DNA from: Eutreptiella sp. 'Long Island Sound 2002'
Lineage: Eukaryota; Euglenozoa; Euglenophyceae; Eutreptiales; Eutreptiaceae
Direction of reading: 5' to 3'
DNA length: 64,000 bases
Assembly: GCA_964036045.1 (NCBI GenBank)
Contig: OZ038385.1
Coordinates: forward strand, 60,669,919-60,733,918
Part shown: positions 23,157 through 34,644 of the stretch, in pieces
How positions within the stretch are numbered: the first letter of the stretch is position 1
Layout: the number at the start of each line of letters is the position of its first letter
Notes under the pieces: generated by a model
Told to the model about the DNA's origin: nothing
Seen by the model: the letters and a program-made list of their open reading frames with translations, nothing else
The model's database searches: none
Position numbers and translations under genes: made by a program

Positions 23157-23903
23157 ATGCTCCTCCCCTCTCGCTGCTCACCCGGAGACCCACACACGCC
23201 CACCATCGCGCGCATCCCCAGGCCCCGCGACACGAGCCTCCCCCACCCGCCCGAACACCAGCACACGCCCGCCACAGACCCACCCGCCGGACACCCCTCA
23301 CCACCCCCCACACTCGACAACCCGCACACACCAACCGAGGGGAACCCCGCGCCCCGCGGCACGCCCAGCCCACCCAGTGGCCCGCACATGCCCCCCGCGC
23401 ACACCCTAGAAGACCCAGGCCCAGCCCCCCTGGCCCCCGAATGCAGCCCACGCGAACTGTTCCCCCCCGCGGACGCCAACCCACACAACCTCACACATTG
23501 CAGGAACCCGGCCCAGCCAAGCCCGGAAGGAAAAGGCCACAGCCCCGCGCCTCCCTCCCCCGCCGCTGCCGACCAGATCGGCCCGCCAGGCCGCCAGGTC
23601 ACGACCGGGCCCCCCCAGCCGCCCACCCCCAACTTACAGCTCGAGGACATTCCCTCCATGCTGCCCCCCGTGGCCGCAGCAGAAGCCGCCGCTGACAAGC
23701 CCGCGGCCGCCCGCATCACAGCCCAACCCGCGTCCACCACCTCCTCCTCATCCTCAGCCTTCTCAACCTCCTCCACCTCATCCCCCGATCCCCCCCTCCC
23801 CGCCGCCCCCGGGGACGCCCTTCAGCCACCCCTACAACAAGCAACGCACCAACGCACCAACGCACCAGCCACGGGACATCCGCACCCCACCCCCTGCTCT
23901 TAG
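23157..23903 (+). CDS. Pro/His/Ala-rich open frame upstream of LINE B
   Basis: 248 codons, extremely Pro-rich with a Ser run near its end and no domain. The region is T-poor, which keeps frames open by chance. Its place just before the CCCH frame suggests a 5' UTR or a disordered N-terminal region of LINE B rather than an independent gene. Confidence 0.25.
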   Translation: MLLPSRCSPGDPHTPTIARIPRPRDTSLPHPPEHQHTPATDPPAGHPSPPPTLDNPHTPTEGNPAPRGTPSPPSGPHMPPAHTLEDPGPAPLAPECSPRELFPPADANPHNLTHCRNPAQPSPEGKGHSPAPPSPAAADQIGPPGRQVTTGPPQPPTPNLQLEDIPSMLPPVAAAEAAADKPAAARITAQPASTTSSSSSAFSTSSTSSPDPPLPAAPGDALQPPLQQATHQRTNAPATGHPHPTPCS

Positions 23904-23919
23904 GCACAGCGACACAACA

Positions 23920-25180
23920 ATGGCGGCACCCGCGGCCCCACGCAAAACACGCCCCCGATCTCCGACACTGGACGCAGCACACGAGGTCATCAGGGCGCTG
24001 GGACTCAGAGACGGCGAAGGAGACCCCCCACAAGGGGACGCGGGCACGGACTCTGACTTGGAGGCAGTACCGCAGCCCCCCACGGGAGGCGCGCCCGCGG
24101 AACCTGCGCCGCCGGCGGGCAGCGTGCCCACACTCTGCCCCACGTGGAAACGGGGCCACTGCACCGGCGAAGGCTGGTGCCCCAAACAGCACCCTCAACC
24201 CGGCCCCGATGACGGAGCGCTGCCCGAGGTGAGACCCGCGGCCGCACGCGCCGCCCTACGCTACGGGGTGGCACAGTGCTGGATCCTGGATGAGACCGCA
24301 CGCCGCAGCGTGAACATCCAGGAGGCCGTTGACCGAGTCGCCCACGCGGAACAGGCGGCAGTGGCCTTGCACACCCGGGGCCGCCACGGCGGAACCGCAG
24401 AGGGGATCATTGTGGAACCCTCGGGAATGGTGCTGGTCCTGGCGGCGGACATGGTCCGAGGGGTGCTCCACGCATCCCGTGTGCGGCGGGCGTGCCCACA
24501 GTGGACCATCCAGGTGTACACCCCCCCACGGGCGTGGCCCTTCTCCACGTGGGCGGTGCTCGCTGTCATGTGGCACCTGGCACCGGCGGACGCCCCCACA
24601 GGGACCGCGGAGGAAACCGCCCGGGACCTCCACACCTGGCTGGCCGACCAGGATTACCCCTGGCGCAGGCCCCGGGGCGGCCTCCCAGTGCCACCCGCGG
24701 CAGAGGGGCTCAGCCTCGCGGCAACCCTGCAACGGCGCCCCGACAAGAAGGCACGCCACTTCCTGCAGACGGGCACGGTCCGGGCCACCCCGCCAGACTC
24801 CGAGTGGCGATGGGACGCAGGGGAGGCGCAACCGCTGCCGGGTCCCTGGGTCCTCCCGTTGTGGTATTTGCCCATGGGCACCCTGGCCCACGCCACTCAA
24901 GCCGTCAAGGGGGCTTTCCCGCAGCCGCTCCTCCCCGGCGTGGCCCTGCTCCGCAGCCTGCAGGCGGGGGCCGCCTGGGTACGGTGGAAGGAAGGAAAAG
25001 GGCGCTCAAGCCCCTATTTCCCCCTGGTCCAGGGCCAGGCGCTGCTCCACGCCGAGGGCATGGGAACCGTGGAAATGGGGGGCGATCGTGCCCGGCACGG
25101 CGTGCAGGTAGATCACAGCGGCCGCCCCACAGCCCATGCGATCGCCGCCGGCGTGCCACCGCCTCCTACGGATGGTCCCC
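23920..25180 (+). pseudogene. LINE B, N-terminal segment with CCCH zinc finger
   Basis: Opens with ATG at 23920. A CCCH zinc finger of pattern CX7CX5CX3H lies at 24136-24192, a single-stranded nucleic-acid binding motif. About 300 residues of globular-looking sequence rich in W, A and R follow, without a family I can name. The sensible frame passes to the next one (starting 25136) near 25180, so a frameshift occurs there. The place ahead of protease, endonuclease and RT fits an RNA-binding ORF1-like region that packages the element's own transcript. Confidence 0.6.
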
Positions 25181-26653
25181 TCTTCGGCCCCCCAACACGC
25201 CTTTACGAGGGACGTGTGGAAGGCCATACTGAGCCACACCAGGGAGTGGCTAACGAACCCGGGTGCACGGTACCCGCCGGGGCCGGTGCTCGAACAGCTC
25301 ACGGCCCCCACACCCGGGGTCCGCCACGCCCTGCACAGGGCGTCAGCTCTCACGGAGCAGCTCAACGACGAGGTGCTGGACCTGGCGCTGGAGCCGCTGC
25401 GGGTGCTTTACCCGCAGACCCACATCCCACCCGCGGGCACATTCCAACCGCCTAGGCCGCCTGAGGTTGCAGCGCCGCGTCGAGGCCGCGCACCCAGGAG
25501 GCGTTGTGGAACAGTGGCTAACGCTCCGCAGCCCGTCCGCCGCGGAAGGCCACTGGTACCTACACCAACTCCTCTTCCTACCACGGGCAGCCCCGGAACA
25601 CCGCCGGCAAAACCCGTACCACACGCGCCCGGAGCGCCGAGGCGCGCAGGGCTTCCCGCAGCCAGTCCTGCCCGCCCTCTTGCCAGAGCAGGGCCCGGAG
25701 GCGCTACAGCAGGGCCCCCCGCTCGACACCGCCACCACGGTACAACAAAGGGGACGCGACGCCGCGGATGGTGCCGAACCGGACGTCACGAACTGCGGAG
25801 CGGTGGCCTGGATGGCAGCCTGCAGGCACCTCGCCCGAGATACCACGGGGCTCCGGCAGTACAGACCAACGGCCCGCACGCGCTGGCGTCCGCGGTCGCG
25901 GCCGTCACCATGGGTCCCGTGGCGGCGTGGCCGGCACAACTGCTGCACCATGTCCCCTGCCGCGACACGCAGCCCCGCCGGCCGGCCGGAACGCACGCGC
26001 CGACGGCACCCCTCATGGCGGAGCAGCTATACCTCATCGCGGCGGCGTTGCTAGCGGACGGCGGGGAGAGCTTCGTCCACCACCACGGCCCGGCGCAGAT
26101 TGCGGGAAGCATACAAGGGCCACAGCGCGATGCACCACACCCGTGGCATGCCACACTCCGCGGGCGCACCCGCGTCTGGGATGCGGGCGATGGCACACCC
26201 CCACCCGGGCCTCAGCAGGGGGAGGCACTGGTGTTGCAGACGGCAGGCTACCAGGCCATCCTGCACGGCCACGCCGGAGGGTACCGGTCGCACGTCCTGG
26301 CCGGAGGCAGCTGGACTGTCTGGCACAGCACCGCCAGGCAAGGGGCATTCCCGCCCGTGCCCCACGTCGACTGGCAGCAGGGGCCCACCCAGGCCTACTA
26401 TATGTCGGCGGACCCCTGGCTGCTGGCAGTCCTGCTACGCACCGTCAGCGCCCCCAACAAGAGGCAGGAACCGGGGTGGGTCAACCCCCCCGCACTGGTG
26501 TGGAGCCCCGACCAGGAGGAGCATCTACGGGCCGCGTGGCAGGGAGACGCCATCAGGGCCACGGACGTCCCGGACATCCACGCGGGGCCAATCACGCACG
26601 CCCGCCCGGCGGCTACCCTGGCGGTGGCCCAACGGGGACAGCAGAACCCGTAG
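25136..26653 (+). pseudogene. LINE B, probable cysteine protease region (OTU-like?)
   Basis: Coding sense moves from frame 25136 to another frame at about 25440-25860, then back, so two compensating shifts are present. DVTNCGAVAW near 25780-25810 has a Cys in a setting like the OTU catalytic loop. Further on, WTVWHST near 26318 could supply His. Dualen/RandI LINEs are reported to carry a cysteine protease, which supports this weak assignment. The frame stops at TAG 26651-26653, but the same frame continues directly into the C2H2 segment. Confidence 0.4.
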
Positions 26654-26656
26654 TGG

Positions 26657-27616
26657 GTGGTCTGCATGTTCAGCCCGGCGGACGCGCAGATCGTCGTCTG
26701 CGACCCCGAGCGCCTGCCGGGGCCCGAAGCCGTGGTCCGCGTGGCAGACTGCACCCGCATGATCGTCAAAGCGCTACGGGGGGGCGAGCACCACGCCCTC
26801 CTGCTCCAGGTCAGGCTGAAGGACAACGCCCGGGCGACGAGGCCGGGGGTGTGGCCAGCAGCGGCGCACCCGGCCGACCTAGAGCTCCAGCTGGCGGTCC
26901 AAACCACAGTGTACCACTGGCTACAAGCCTTCCACGACCTGCGATGGAGAGGCAAACCCGACCGCCAAGTCGGCTCCACGCACTGGCAAATGTGGTTGCA
27001 AGCAGACGCGCAGCGCGATGCCCTCCAGGGTCTCGGGCATGCGCCCGCGACACGAGCCCTCGATGCGGCGGCCCCGGGCCGCACACTGGCGCCACACACG
27101 GTGCCACTGGCCAACCTGCCCTTCGAACCAGCGGTGGAGGGCGCCATCCGGAAGTCGGTACCGCTCCACCCGGCGAGAGGGGCCACGGAGCCGACGAAAT
27201 GCCCCCCGTGTGCAGACAAGTACTACACAAGCGGGGCAATGCTGGAACACCTGGCGTGGCACGCGGTGCAGGCTGCAGCCCCGGCGGACGACAAGGGGGC
27301 GGCCTCCAACATCCTGCAAGGGAGAGCACGGAGGTCCCCATGGCACGCCCCGTACGCCCGGCGCCCCCCGCCCCAGGCAGCCGACCATGCAGATGGCGAT
27401 GAGGAGGCACCCGGGGCGGCCCCGGGGACCGGCGGAGCGGCCCAACCAGGGTCCATGTCCATCCCCGCGGGGTTGGCCCCCCTGGCCCCCCTGGCTCCCC
27501 CGGCCCCCCGGGCCCCCCTGTGGGCCCCGCTGGGAACGGGCTCAGCGGATGCGGCGCACCCGGAGGACCTGGCTGCGCCGGCGAACCCAGCGGCGATGCC
27601 GATGCGGGATAGCTGA
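26657..27616 (+). pseudogene. LINE B, C2H2 zinc-finger segment
   Basis: In the same frame as the segments before and after it. Residue pattern CX2CX12HX3H around 27200-27265 is a textbook C2H2 finger, probably for DNA or RNA target binding. It is followed by a Pro/Ala/Leu-rich linker of repeated LAPLAP type. The segment ends at TGA 27614-27616, with a second in-frame TAG at 27623-27625 just before the endonuclease. Either this is the ORF1/ORF2 border or the copy has decayed. Confidence 0.6.
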
Positions 27617-27625
27617 CTCCAGTAG

Positions 27626-28770
27626 GACACGGCGGGCGACGCACTGTCGCTCCTCTCGTGGAACCTGCGCAACGGCCTCGTGCCGCCAGACCGGTCCCTC
27701 CGGGACACTCTCCGGCGGCGCCGGGGGCCGGCGGCGTGTACCGACAAGGAGCACCTCATCACCGGCATGCTACCCCAGGAGGGGCGCTTTGCCATCATGC
27801 TCCAGGAAACAGGGATCGCCACCCGGGCGCTGGAGATGCACGTGGCCGCGGCACTCCGGGACAAGGGGTACACCGCCTTCTTCAGCAGCCGGCTGGCGGA
27901 GACGGGAGCCACCTCCACCTCGAGAGGGGGGGGGCTCCTCACCGCGGTCAGCAGCAAGTACGTGGCGGAGCACGAGGTGCTCAACTTCACGGAAATCGTC
28001 CCCGGGAAGGCCGCGGCCCTGGAGATCCGCACGGACAGGGGAGGCCTCACCCTCATCAACGTCCACGGGCCGCAAGCAGGCTGCTCCCCGTGGGCGGGAC
28101 GGGCGGCGTTCTGGGCCGACATACAAATGTATGCCACGGCACGCAGCCTCGGTGGGAGGCACCCGGTGGTCATCGCCGGCGACACCAACATCTACATGGA
28201 TGCCACCACCAACCTGGCCACGGAGCACTTCGAAGCGGGCTGGGAGGCCTGCGGTTTCCGGAGGGCCGCGGCAGGCGGCGAGAGGGACATGACCCCCACG
28301 CTCCACCCGTCCCGGCACAGGGTGGACACCTTCCTGGTTAACGAGCCCCTCCTGCCGTGGTCCCTGCGGGAAAGCGTCTGGGCTCGCGGCATGGCACACC
28401 CCCAGGTGGTCGGCTCGGACCACCTCCCGGTCCGCCTGGCCCTGCCGGGCCTCCTCAGCGCAGCGGGGCGCGCAGCGATGCCCACCCCCTACAGCCACAC
28501 GGAGGGCCGCCTCCTCCCGTACGATGCCGAGGCCGCGCCCGTCCAACACTGCCTGTGGGCGGCAGTCACCGCCGCGCAGGATGAACCCTCCCTGGCGCCC
28601 TGGCTGGGTCCCGCAGAGCAGCACGACTACGGATCCATGCCCGCGGCCACGGTGGACAAGGTGTTCGAACACCTCCACGTGACGCATGACGCCCTGGCGC
28701 GTGTGGTGGGAAGCCGGCAGCCGTCCCCCTCGGGGACAGACCCGGCAGAGGGGGACCTCCCGGAGAGCAG
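27626..28770 (+). pseudogene. LINE B, APE-type endonuclease
   Basis: Apurinic/apyrimidinic endonuclease-like domain that nicks the target to prime reverse transcription. Motifs in order: SWNLRNGL (27650-27680), LQETGI with the metal-binding Glu (27801-27820), NVHGPQAG (28055-28080), GDTN with catalytic Asp and Asn (28180-28190), HRVDTFLVN (28315-28340) and GSDHLPV with the catalytic Asp-His pair (28410-28430). All essential residues are present. The reading frame is lost near 28770, where coding sense moves to another frame and continues into the RT linker. Confidence 0.85.
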
Positions 28771-30217
28771 AAAAGCGGCTCCAGGCGGCGGTCCTCCGCT
28801 ATGACACCCTGGCAGCGCGCGCGCCGGCAGCGTACCAGGCGGACGCGGCACGGCATGGCATCCGGTCCGGGGCGGCGCTCCGGCTCACGGAGGAGCTGCG
28901 GGGTGTATCGCCCGGGTTCTGCCCGACCACACAGGGCCAGCTACAGGAGGAGCTGGAGAGGCAGGCAGCCGCCCTCGAGGAGGACATTCGCCAGCTCCGC
29001 GCACTCCTGGCGGCAGACCGCAAGCGCGCCATCAAGGACTTCTGGCGCCGCCACGCCCCCGACATCGCCGGGCGATGGAAAGCCGTGCGGGGAGCCATAG
29101 AGGTAGAGGCCCCGGGCCCGTCAGGCCTCTAGAACGTGCGGGTCCCCAACACCCAAACGCTCCTCACGGAGGCCCAAGACGTGATGTTCGCAGTTCCCGC
29201 CTTCTGGCGGCAACTGTATGACAAACGCCCGGTGGACCTCCCAGGCTTCCAGGCAGTCCTCGGCCGCCATGTCCCCCGGGTCCCTGAAGGGGCCTGGACA
29301 CAGGTCCAGCAGTACTCCATGCAGGACCTGAAGTCCGCCCTGGACAAGGCCGATGGCAAGGCCCCAGGTCCCAACCACGTGGAGGCCCGTTTCATCAAGG
29401 CCCTCTCGGCACCCGTCCAGTGGCTTGTGGTCCACTCCTACCGGGCCATCCTCCGCGGCGCCCCGCCGCCGATGCACTGGAGGGACGCGCACATCTGGCT
29501 CAGCCCCAAGGTACCGGGCTCTGCCAGACTGGACGACTACAGGCCGATAGCCCTGGGCCAGCTGGACATGAAGCTGCTCACGGGCCCCCTCACCCAGCGC
29601 ATCACGGAAGTGCTCACACGGCACGGAGTGGTCAGCGACTGGCAGCAAGCAGCCCTCCCTGGCTCCAACACAGGCCCCCCACTGTTCATGGCGCAGCGGC
29701 AGCTCCAGCGGGGAAGGCCCAACTACGTCTTCTCCTTCGACGCTCGCAAGGCCTTCGACACCGCCCCGCACGGCGCCCTCCACCTCATCCTGCGCCACCT
29801 CTCCGTGCCGCCGAACATCATCGACCTCCTGCTCTTCCTCCACACGTGCGCCAGGCTGCGCATCGTCACCGCACACGGGCTAACGCAGCCCGTCTACATG
29901 CTGCGCGGCGTCCGGCAGGGCAACCCCGAGAGCCCCCTGCTGTACGCGCTCCTCCTTGAGCCCCTGCTCAGGGCGCAGGGGCACCGCCTGCGCCCGCCGG
30001 GAGGGCCGAGCACGGCCTCAACCAGGCCTACATCGACGACCTGCTGGTGGTGGCCCACCCGCTGCAGCACTTCGTCGAGAGCGTGGAGGCGGTGGCCGCA
30101 TACCTGGGGATGATGGGCATGGAGCTCAACCCCCGCAAGTGCGCCATGGCCACCACGGAGGGGGTCCCGGGCCTGCAGCTGCGCCTCTGTCCCCACCTGG
30201 AAAACCCGTGGCACTGG
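28770..30217 (+). pseudogene. LINE B, reverse transcriptase N-terminal half (interrupted by element Y)
   Basis: RT fingers and palm. Visible blocks are GKAPGPNHVEARFIK (block 0-1), DDYRPIALGQ (block 2), FSFDARKAFDTAP (motif A, catalytic Asp), GVRQGNPESPLLY (motif B) and, in a shifted frame, AYIDDLL (motif C) at about 30023-30045. Lesions are an in-frame TAG at 29130-29132 and a frameshift near 30000, between motifs B and C. Sense ends abruptly at NPWHW (30217), where element Y inserts. The next residues, VPAADS, are found at 47401 in the matching frame. Confidence 0.85.
30214..30217. repeat. 4-bp target-site duplication of element Y, left copy
   Basis: CTGG is repeated at 47397-47400. The preceding CA also equals the last two bases of the element, so the visible match is six bases. 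Confidence 0.8.
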
Positions 30218-33160
30218 TGACGCGTTCCCGTGGGGGGCCGGCCACGGGACGCTGCGGTGGACACACGCAAGTGAGCAGGCAGGCAAAGCACTACGCTCAC
30301 AAGGGCATCAATGCGTTGTCATGTGACAAAGCGTTTCAGAATCCTTGCCACTCTGCAAAGAGGGAACGAAAGTATGTACAGCAACACATCAGGATATGTA
30401 CACATGGGGTTAAGACTGGACTGGGGTAAGGGCATCACAGGACCATAGACACTCAGTCCCAACTCATATCCCAATCCCAGGTCCGACCCTCTCAGTGGCT
30501 GATGGGGGCGGGGGCTCAAACACAACCCATGCCCTGCTCAGTCCGGACCCTCAAACCCTGCCAATGGGAGAGGTGTCCCGCCCAGCCACAGGCGAGTTCC
30601 TGGGAACCAAGCGGTTCCAAGGCCAACCGACAGTGGCTCCTCATGCTCCCTTAACGGCAGGTCCCAACTCCTCTCTGAGACAGAGATATGGCCCCGCCAT
30701 TATCACCCAGGAGTTGGTAGCTGAAAATGGGCTGTTTCAGCCCAAACTGAAACTAACTCAAAATTCCCAAAATTGACCCCTCGTCTGGACCCGCCAGAGG
30801 TAGGGACGAGGCAACTGACCCTATGCCCTTCGAGTACGAACTCCCTGGAGCCCTCACCCAACCTGGTTCCCTCTGAGGTCCCGGCATCAGGGCAACACGG
30901 ATGAGTCAAGTGGGGTCATGATGCCAAAATCACCAAAATTGGCGTCATTCCCACGCGTGGCTCGCCCGGCCAAGGTAAGGCCAATGGCTCACAGGGTAGG
31001 AGGCAGGACCTAGGACCTATATCTGAGTGTACAACTTCGATTTAGGTCCGGGCTCCCTATGGGCTTAGAGAAATGGGGCCGCCAATTGACCACACGGAAG
31101 GGGGAAATTGGGGTCCCAAAATTGGGTCATTTTGGCTGCTTGAAATGAGCCAAAATTCAGTGTGCGCCCAATAGTATATCTCCACGCCGGCTTGGAGATC
31201 GGATCCGCCATTCCATACGCGATCCACCGGGAGTCCAACAGAGACTCCCATGCCCTTGGCTCTCAAAGATCTCCATGCCACTCAGCGTGGTGACGATCCC
31301 AATTGGGTCCACAAATGCAAAAATGGCAAAATTGCCCATACTCAATTTGGCCTAGCGCCTTGACGAAGGCAGCTCCGCTTCGCCCACGTGGTGTGTGGAC
31401 CATGGGGACCATTACCCATAACACCCATGTCATATATGGTCCATTGGTCCATGCGTCCGGCGTGCACGAGGGTTAGAACATGGGGCACGGCGGGCAGCGA
31501 AAGTGGAAAAATGCTCAAAATGGCCAAAATTGCGCACACTCATGGTTGAGGCAAATGAGGCACATGCCTGACTCGGACCGGAGTGTGCCATAGGATTGGT
31601 ATTAAGTCATATATGTCCAACATATCTTTGGGGCGTCGCCCAACTCCTCCGGTATTGGGAATGGCAGGGTCGCCAAGTGAGCCCATGATTTGGGATAGTC
31701 CCAAATCGCCAACATGGCGGCCACGGTATGCCAAGCTCAAGAGGAGTTATTCGCCGGGTCCAAGATATGTTGGCGACCGAAGTATGTACCCTCATAACAT
31801 ACTTGGGTCATGATGTCAATTGAGCACAACGTTGAGATATACGTTCGCCACTTGACATCATGACGAGCCAAAAATGGCAAAATTGGCACAAAGACACACA
31901 AAAGTGCATTGAAAGGTGCACGATTATATTATAATATCTTTGGCTTGGTTCGTGCAATCAACTAATCCTTCTAAACACAATGACTTGACACCATTGACCT
32001 TCGATCCCACATATGTGCTCCACTTGGGGCGCCTTGAAAGGTTACGAGCGCTACTTCCCAAGTGGGCACATGAAAATATGGAAAATTGTAAAACACACAC
32101 CCTGCTCCCAACGCATCGCTTCGGGATCACCACACAAGCTTCCCTTCACGAAGGTTAGGCTTGCAATTGACCGTAGGGAGTATGGAGAAGGGGCTTGCAC
32201 AATATGAGGTCCATTGGCGGGCTTGGCTTGGAGTAATGGACCCGCCAAATGGGCACACAACACAACACATGGCACATACCACATATTGCCCAAAAATGTA
32301 GCTCCCACCACGATATGTCATGCCCCTCCAAGGGCATATCTTTGTGTCAATCGCTCATAGGAACTCAAGGAGAGTTCCTATGCAACACCAACACTTGCGC
32401 GCTACACTCGAAAGTTATCTTAACGCACGCAATATCATGGCCAATGAGTTGTAACGCAAACTCTACCCTCTTGACCATGATCCATTACACTAGCGCGCAC
32501 GTGTGGAGACGCAAGGCATATAATGCTTCCTAAATTACGTCGGGAGTATTGTGAATACATCCCACGTTTCCTTATCGTCAATACTCGCAAGCAACACGAG
32601 ATATGACCTTCACAAGTGGCCTCACGAATCAACTTTGTTTTGCCCATATCTTTAAGACAAATGGAGGGCAGGATAAAAGGGAAGTTGATTCGTGCATACG
32701 GAAGCACGTAGGTCCACTCGAAAGAGGTCAAATCAAGTGCGGGGATGTCGAAGTCGAAAATCCGATTTCGACATCCTGAAAAATTCGGATTAAGGTTGCG
32801 AGTATTAATTATGAAAATTGCGGAAGCATCCATGCAGTTCCTGGCGACTTTGGAGCCTTCGTGACGGATAGCGTTAAAATTTCAATTATAAACAGTTAAA
32901 CTGGCGGTTACGGTAAAGTCGCGAACCAACCGCCAGCAGTCAAAACAGTGAGTATCTGAACGGAAGCATAAAAATTGACGGAAACAATATGAAAATAAAA
33001 CCCTGTTGATTCCTGATATTCTGATACACAAATCTCCGCTGGCGGTGCATCGGTTGCCGATGCGGGGCTTCACGGCACGGAACACGCCGTGCATGGGGTT
33101 AGTGGACCGGAGACCGGTTGTATGCCGTAACCTGGCCATGGGGTTCTGGGTACCGCTTCA
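30218..33160 (-). repeat. Element Y 3' LTR (2943 bp)
   Basis: Begins TGACGCGTTCCCG and ends GTACCGCTTCA on the plus strand. About 99% identical to 44453-47396. Unusually long for a Ty3 element and clearly richer in AT than its GC-rich surroundings, with many CCAAAATTGG-like words. The small open frames inside are mirrored in the other LTR and look like chance. Confidence 0.95.
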
Positions 33161-33171
33161 CCCCCCTCCTT
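33161..33171 (-). other. Polypurine tract of element Y
   Basis: The minus strand reads AAGGAGGGGGG directly against the start of the 3' LTR, where plus-strand DNA synthesis is primed. This fixes the transcription direction as minus. Confidence 0.8.
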
Positions 33172-34644
33172 AGAGCAAACCCTGGGGGGGCTCGATAACA
33201 CCCACGCATGGCAGCGGGTACCCAGGACCACTCCCTGAAAGGGGGGGGGTGTCACATCCTCACCTCAGTAAGTCACAGTAAGATAGGTATCCCACAGTGG
33301 GATAGGTATGCTGCTGTAACAGCTCGTAGCACATGTACAGTATCAAGTATCAAGTCCCGGGTCCTGGCGGCGATTGTTCGGCATCCAAAGGACCCGTTAA
33401 CCCATACCAGGCGCACCGGGTGCCGGCTGCTACGGTCACCACCACAGTGGCAGTGGCATACACGGCCAACATAGGCGTCACACGACGGCCGAGGTGGCCC
33501 CACAAGTCGAGAGCGACCACAAAGATCCATCAGGCTACCCCAAGCTTCCCAAGGCCCGCCGACTGGGGAGAGTCCCCACGGGTCCTTCCTCGGGCGCACC
33601 ATGTCCATATCCATACGACGCGAGTCCAGAGTGCCATAGTCGAACTCCTTACGAACCCCAAATCGTAAGGGAACTCCTCCTGAAGGGATCGGGCATCAAG
33701 GCCGTCTTCTCCCTCGCCCTACTGCCAGAAGGCCATACATGAGGGAGTCCTCATGCAGTGTGGGCGGAGGCGTCGACTCCTCAAACCACCAGTTTCCCAG
33801 GCAGACTGACCGAGGTCAGGAGCACCGGAGGCCGCCATCCGAATGCAAGTGCGTCTGCAAATCGGTAGGCTCACACTGGGACTGACAGTGGCGGACCGCT
33901 GGGAGTGTAGTCAGGCAACTGGGCTTCCCGCCTGGCGCCATCAGGATCTCCACACATCACAGCGAATAGGGCAACACGGTAACACGGGCACTCAAACAGT
34001 AGAATCTGTAATCAAGTACTGGTCCAGGCTGGACCAGGCTGTAAGAATATGTACACGGCGACTCAAGGCGCCTCTGTATCCCGATTCGTGGTGAAAAACA
34101 GTCCATCCCTCAGCGATGGGCTGATGACACTTAACATACAGATGCACATATCCTGGAGGGCAGAAAAACAAGCAATAATCTGGGTAAATAGGCGTGTAAA
34201 CACACTCAGAACAGAGTGCCAAACCACGCCACGGTCAGGATAAGGCAAATGCAGGAGGATGGACAGGATAACGCCTGAGTTCAGGCATATATAGTCTCGA
34301 GACACACGTCGACTGGTCTGGATTCCGCAAATGCCATGGAACCAGACCACACACCAAAAAAAATCGCAATGCCGATGACAGCGGCATCCGTTGCGCAACG
34401 TCGTATGGGCTTCAAGGCCCCAAGAGCTCAGAATTATGAAGGTCAGTCGCCCTACCTGGTTTCCCAAGGATTCAGCAGGGGGGGAGTGACGAGTAGAAGA
34501 AGAGAGGGGCCGTCCTCCTCTGGATTCAGCAGGGGGTATATGGCCACTCTGTCACCGAAAGATGGAAGAGAGCAAGCAAGCAAGGGACGATTCGTCGGCC
34601 TCACAAGCGCCCAAAATGCATCAGGGGAGAGCTCAGGGCGCTGA
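33172..34644 (-). other. Element Y 3' untranslated region
   Basis: About 1.5 kb between the pol stop and the polypurine tract. No env-like or other recognisable frame occurs on either strand; the open frames are short and unrelated to known families. Confidence 0.6.
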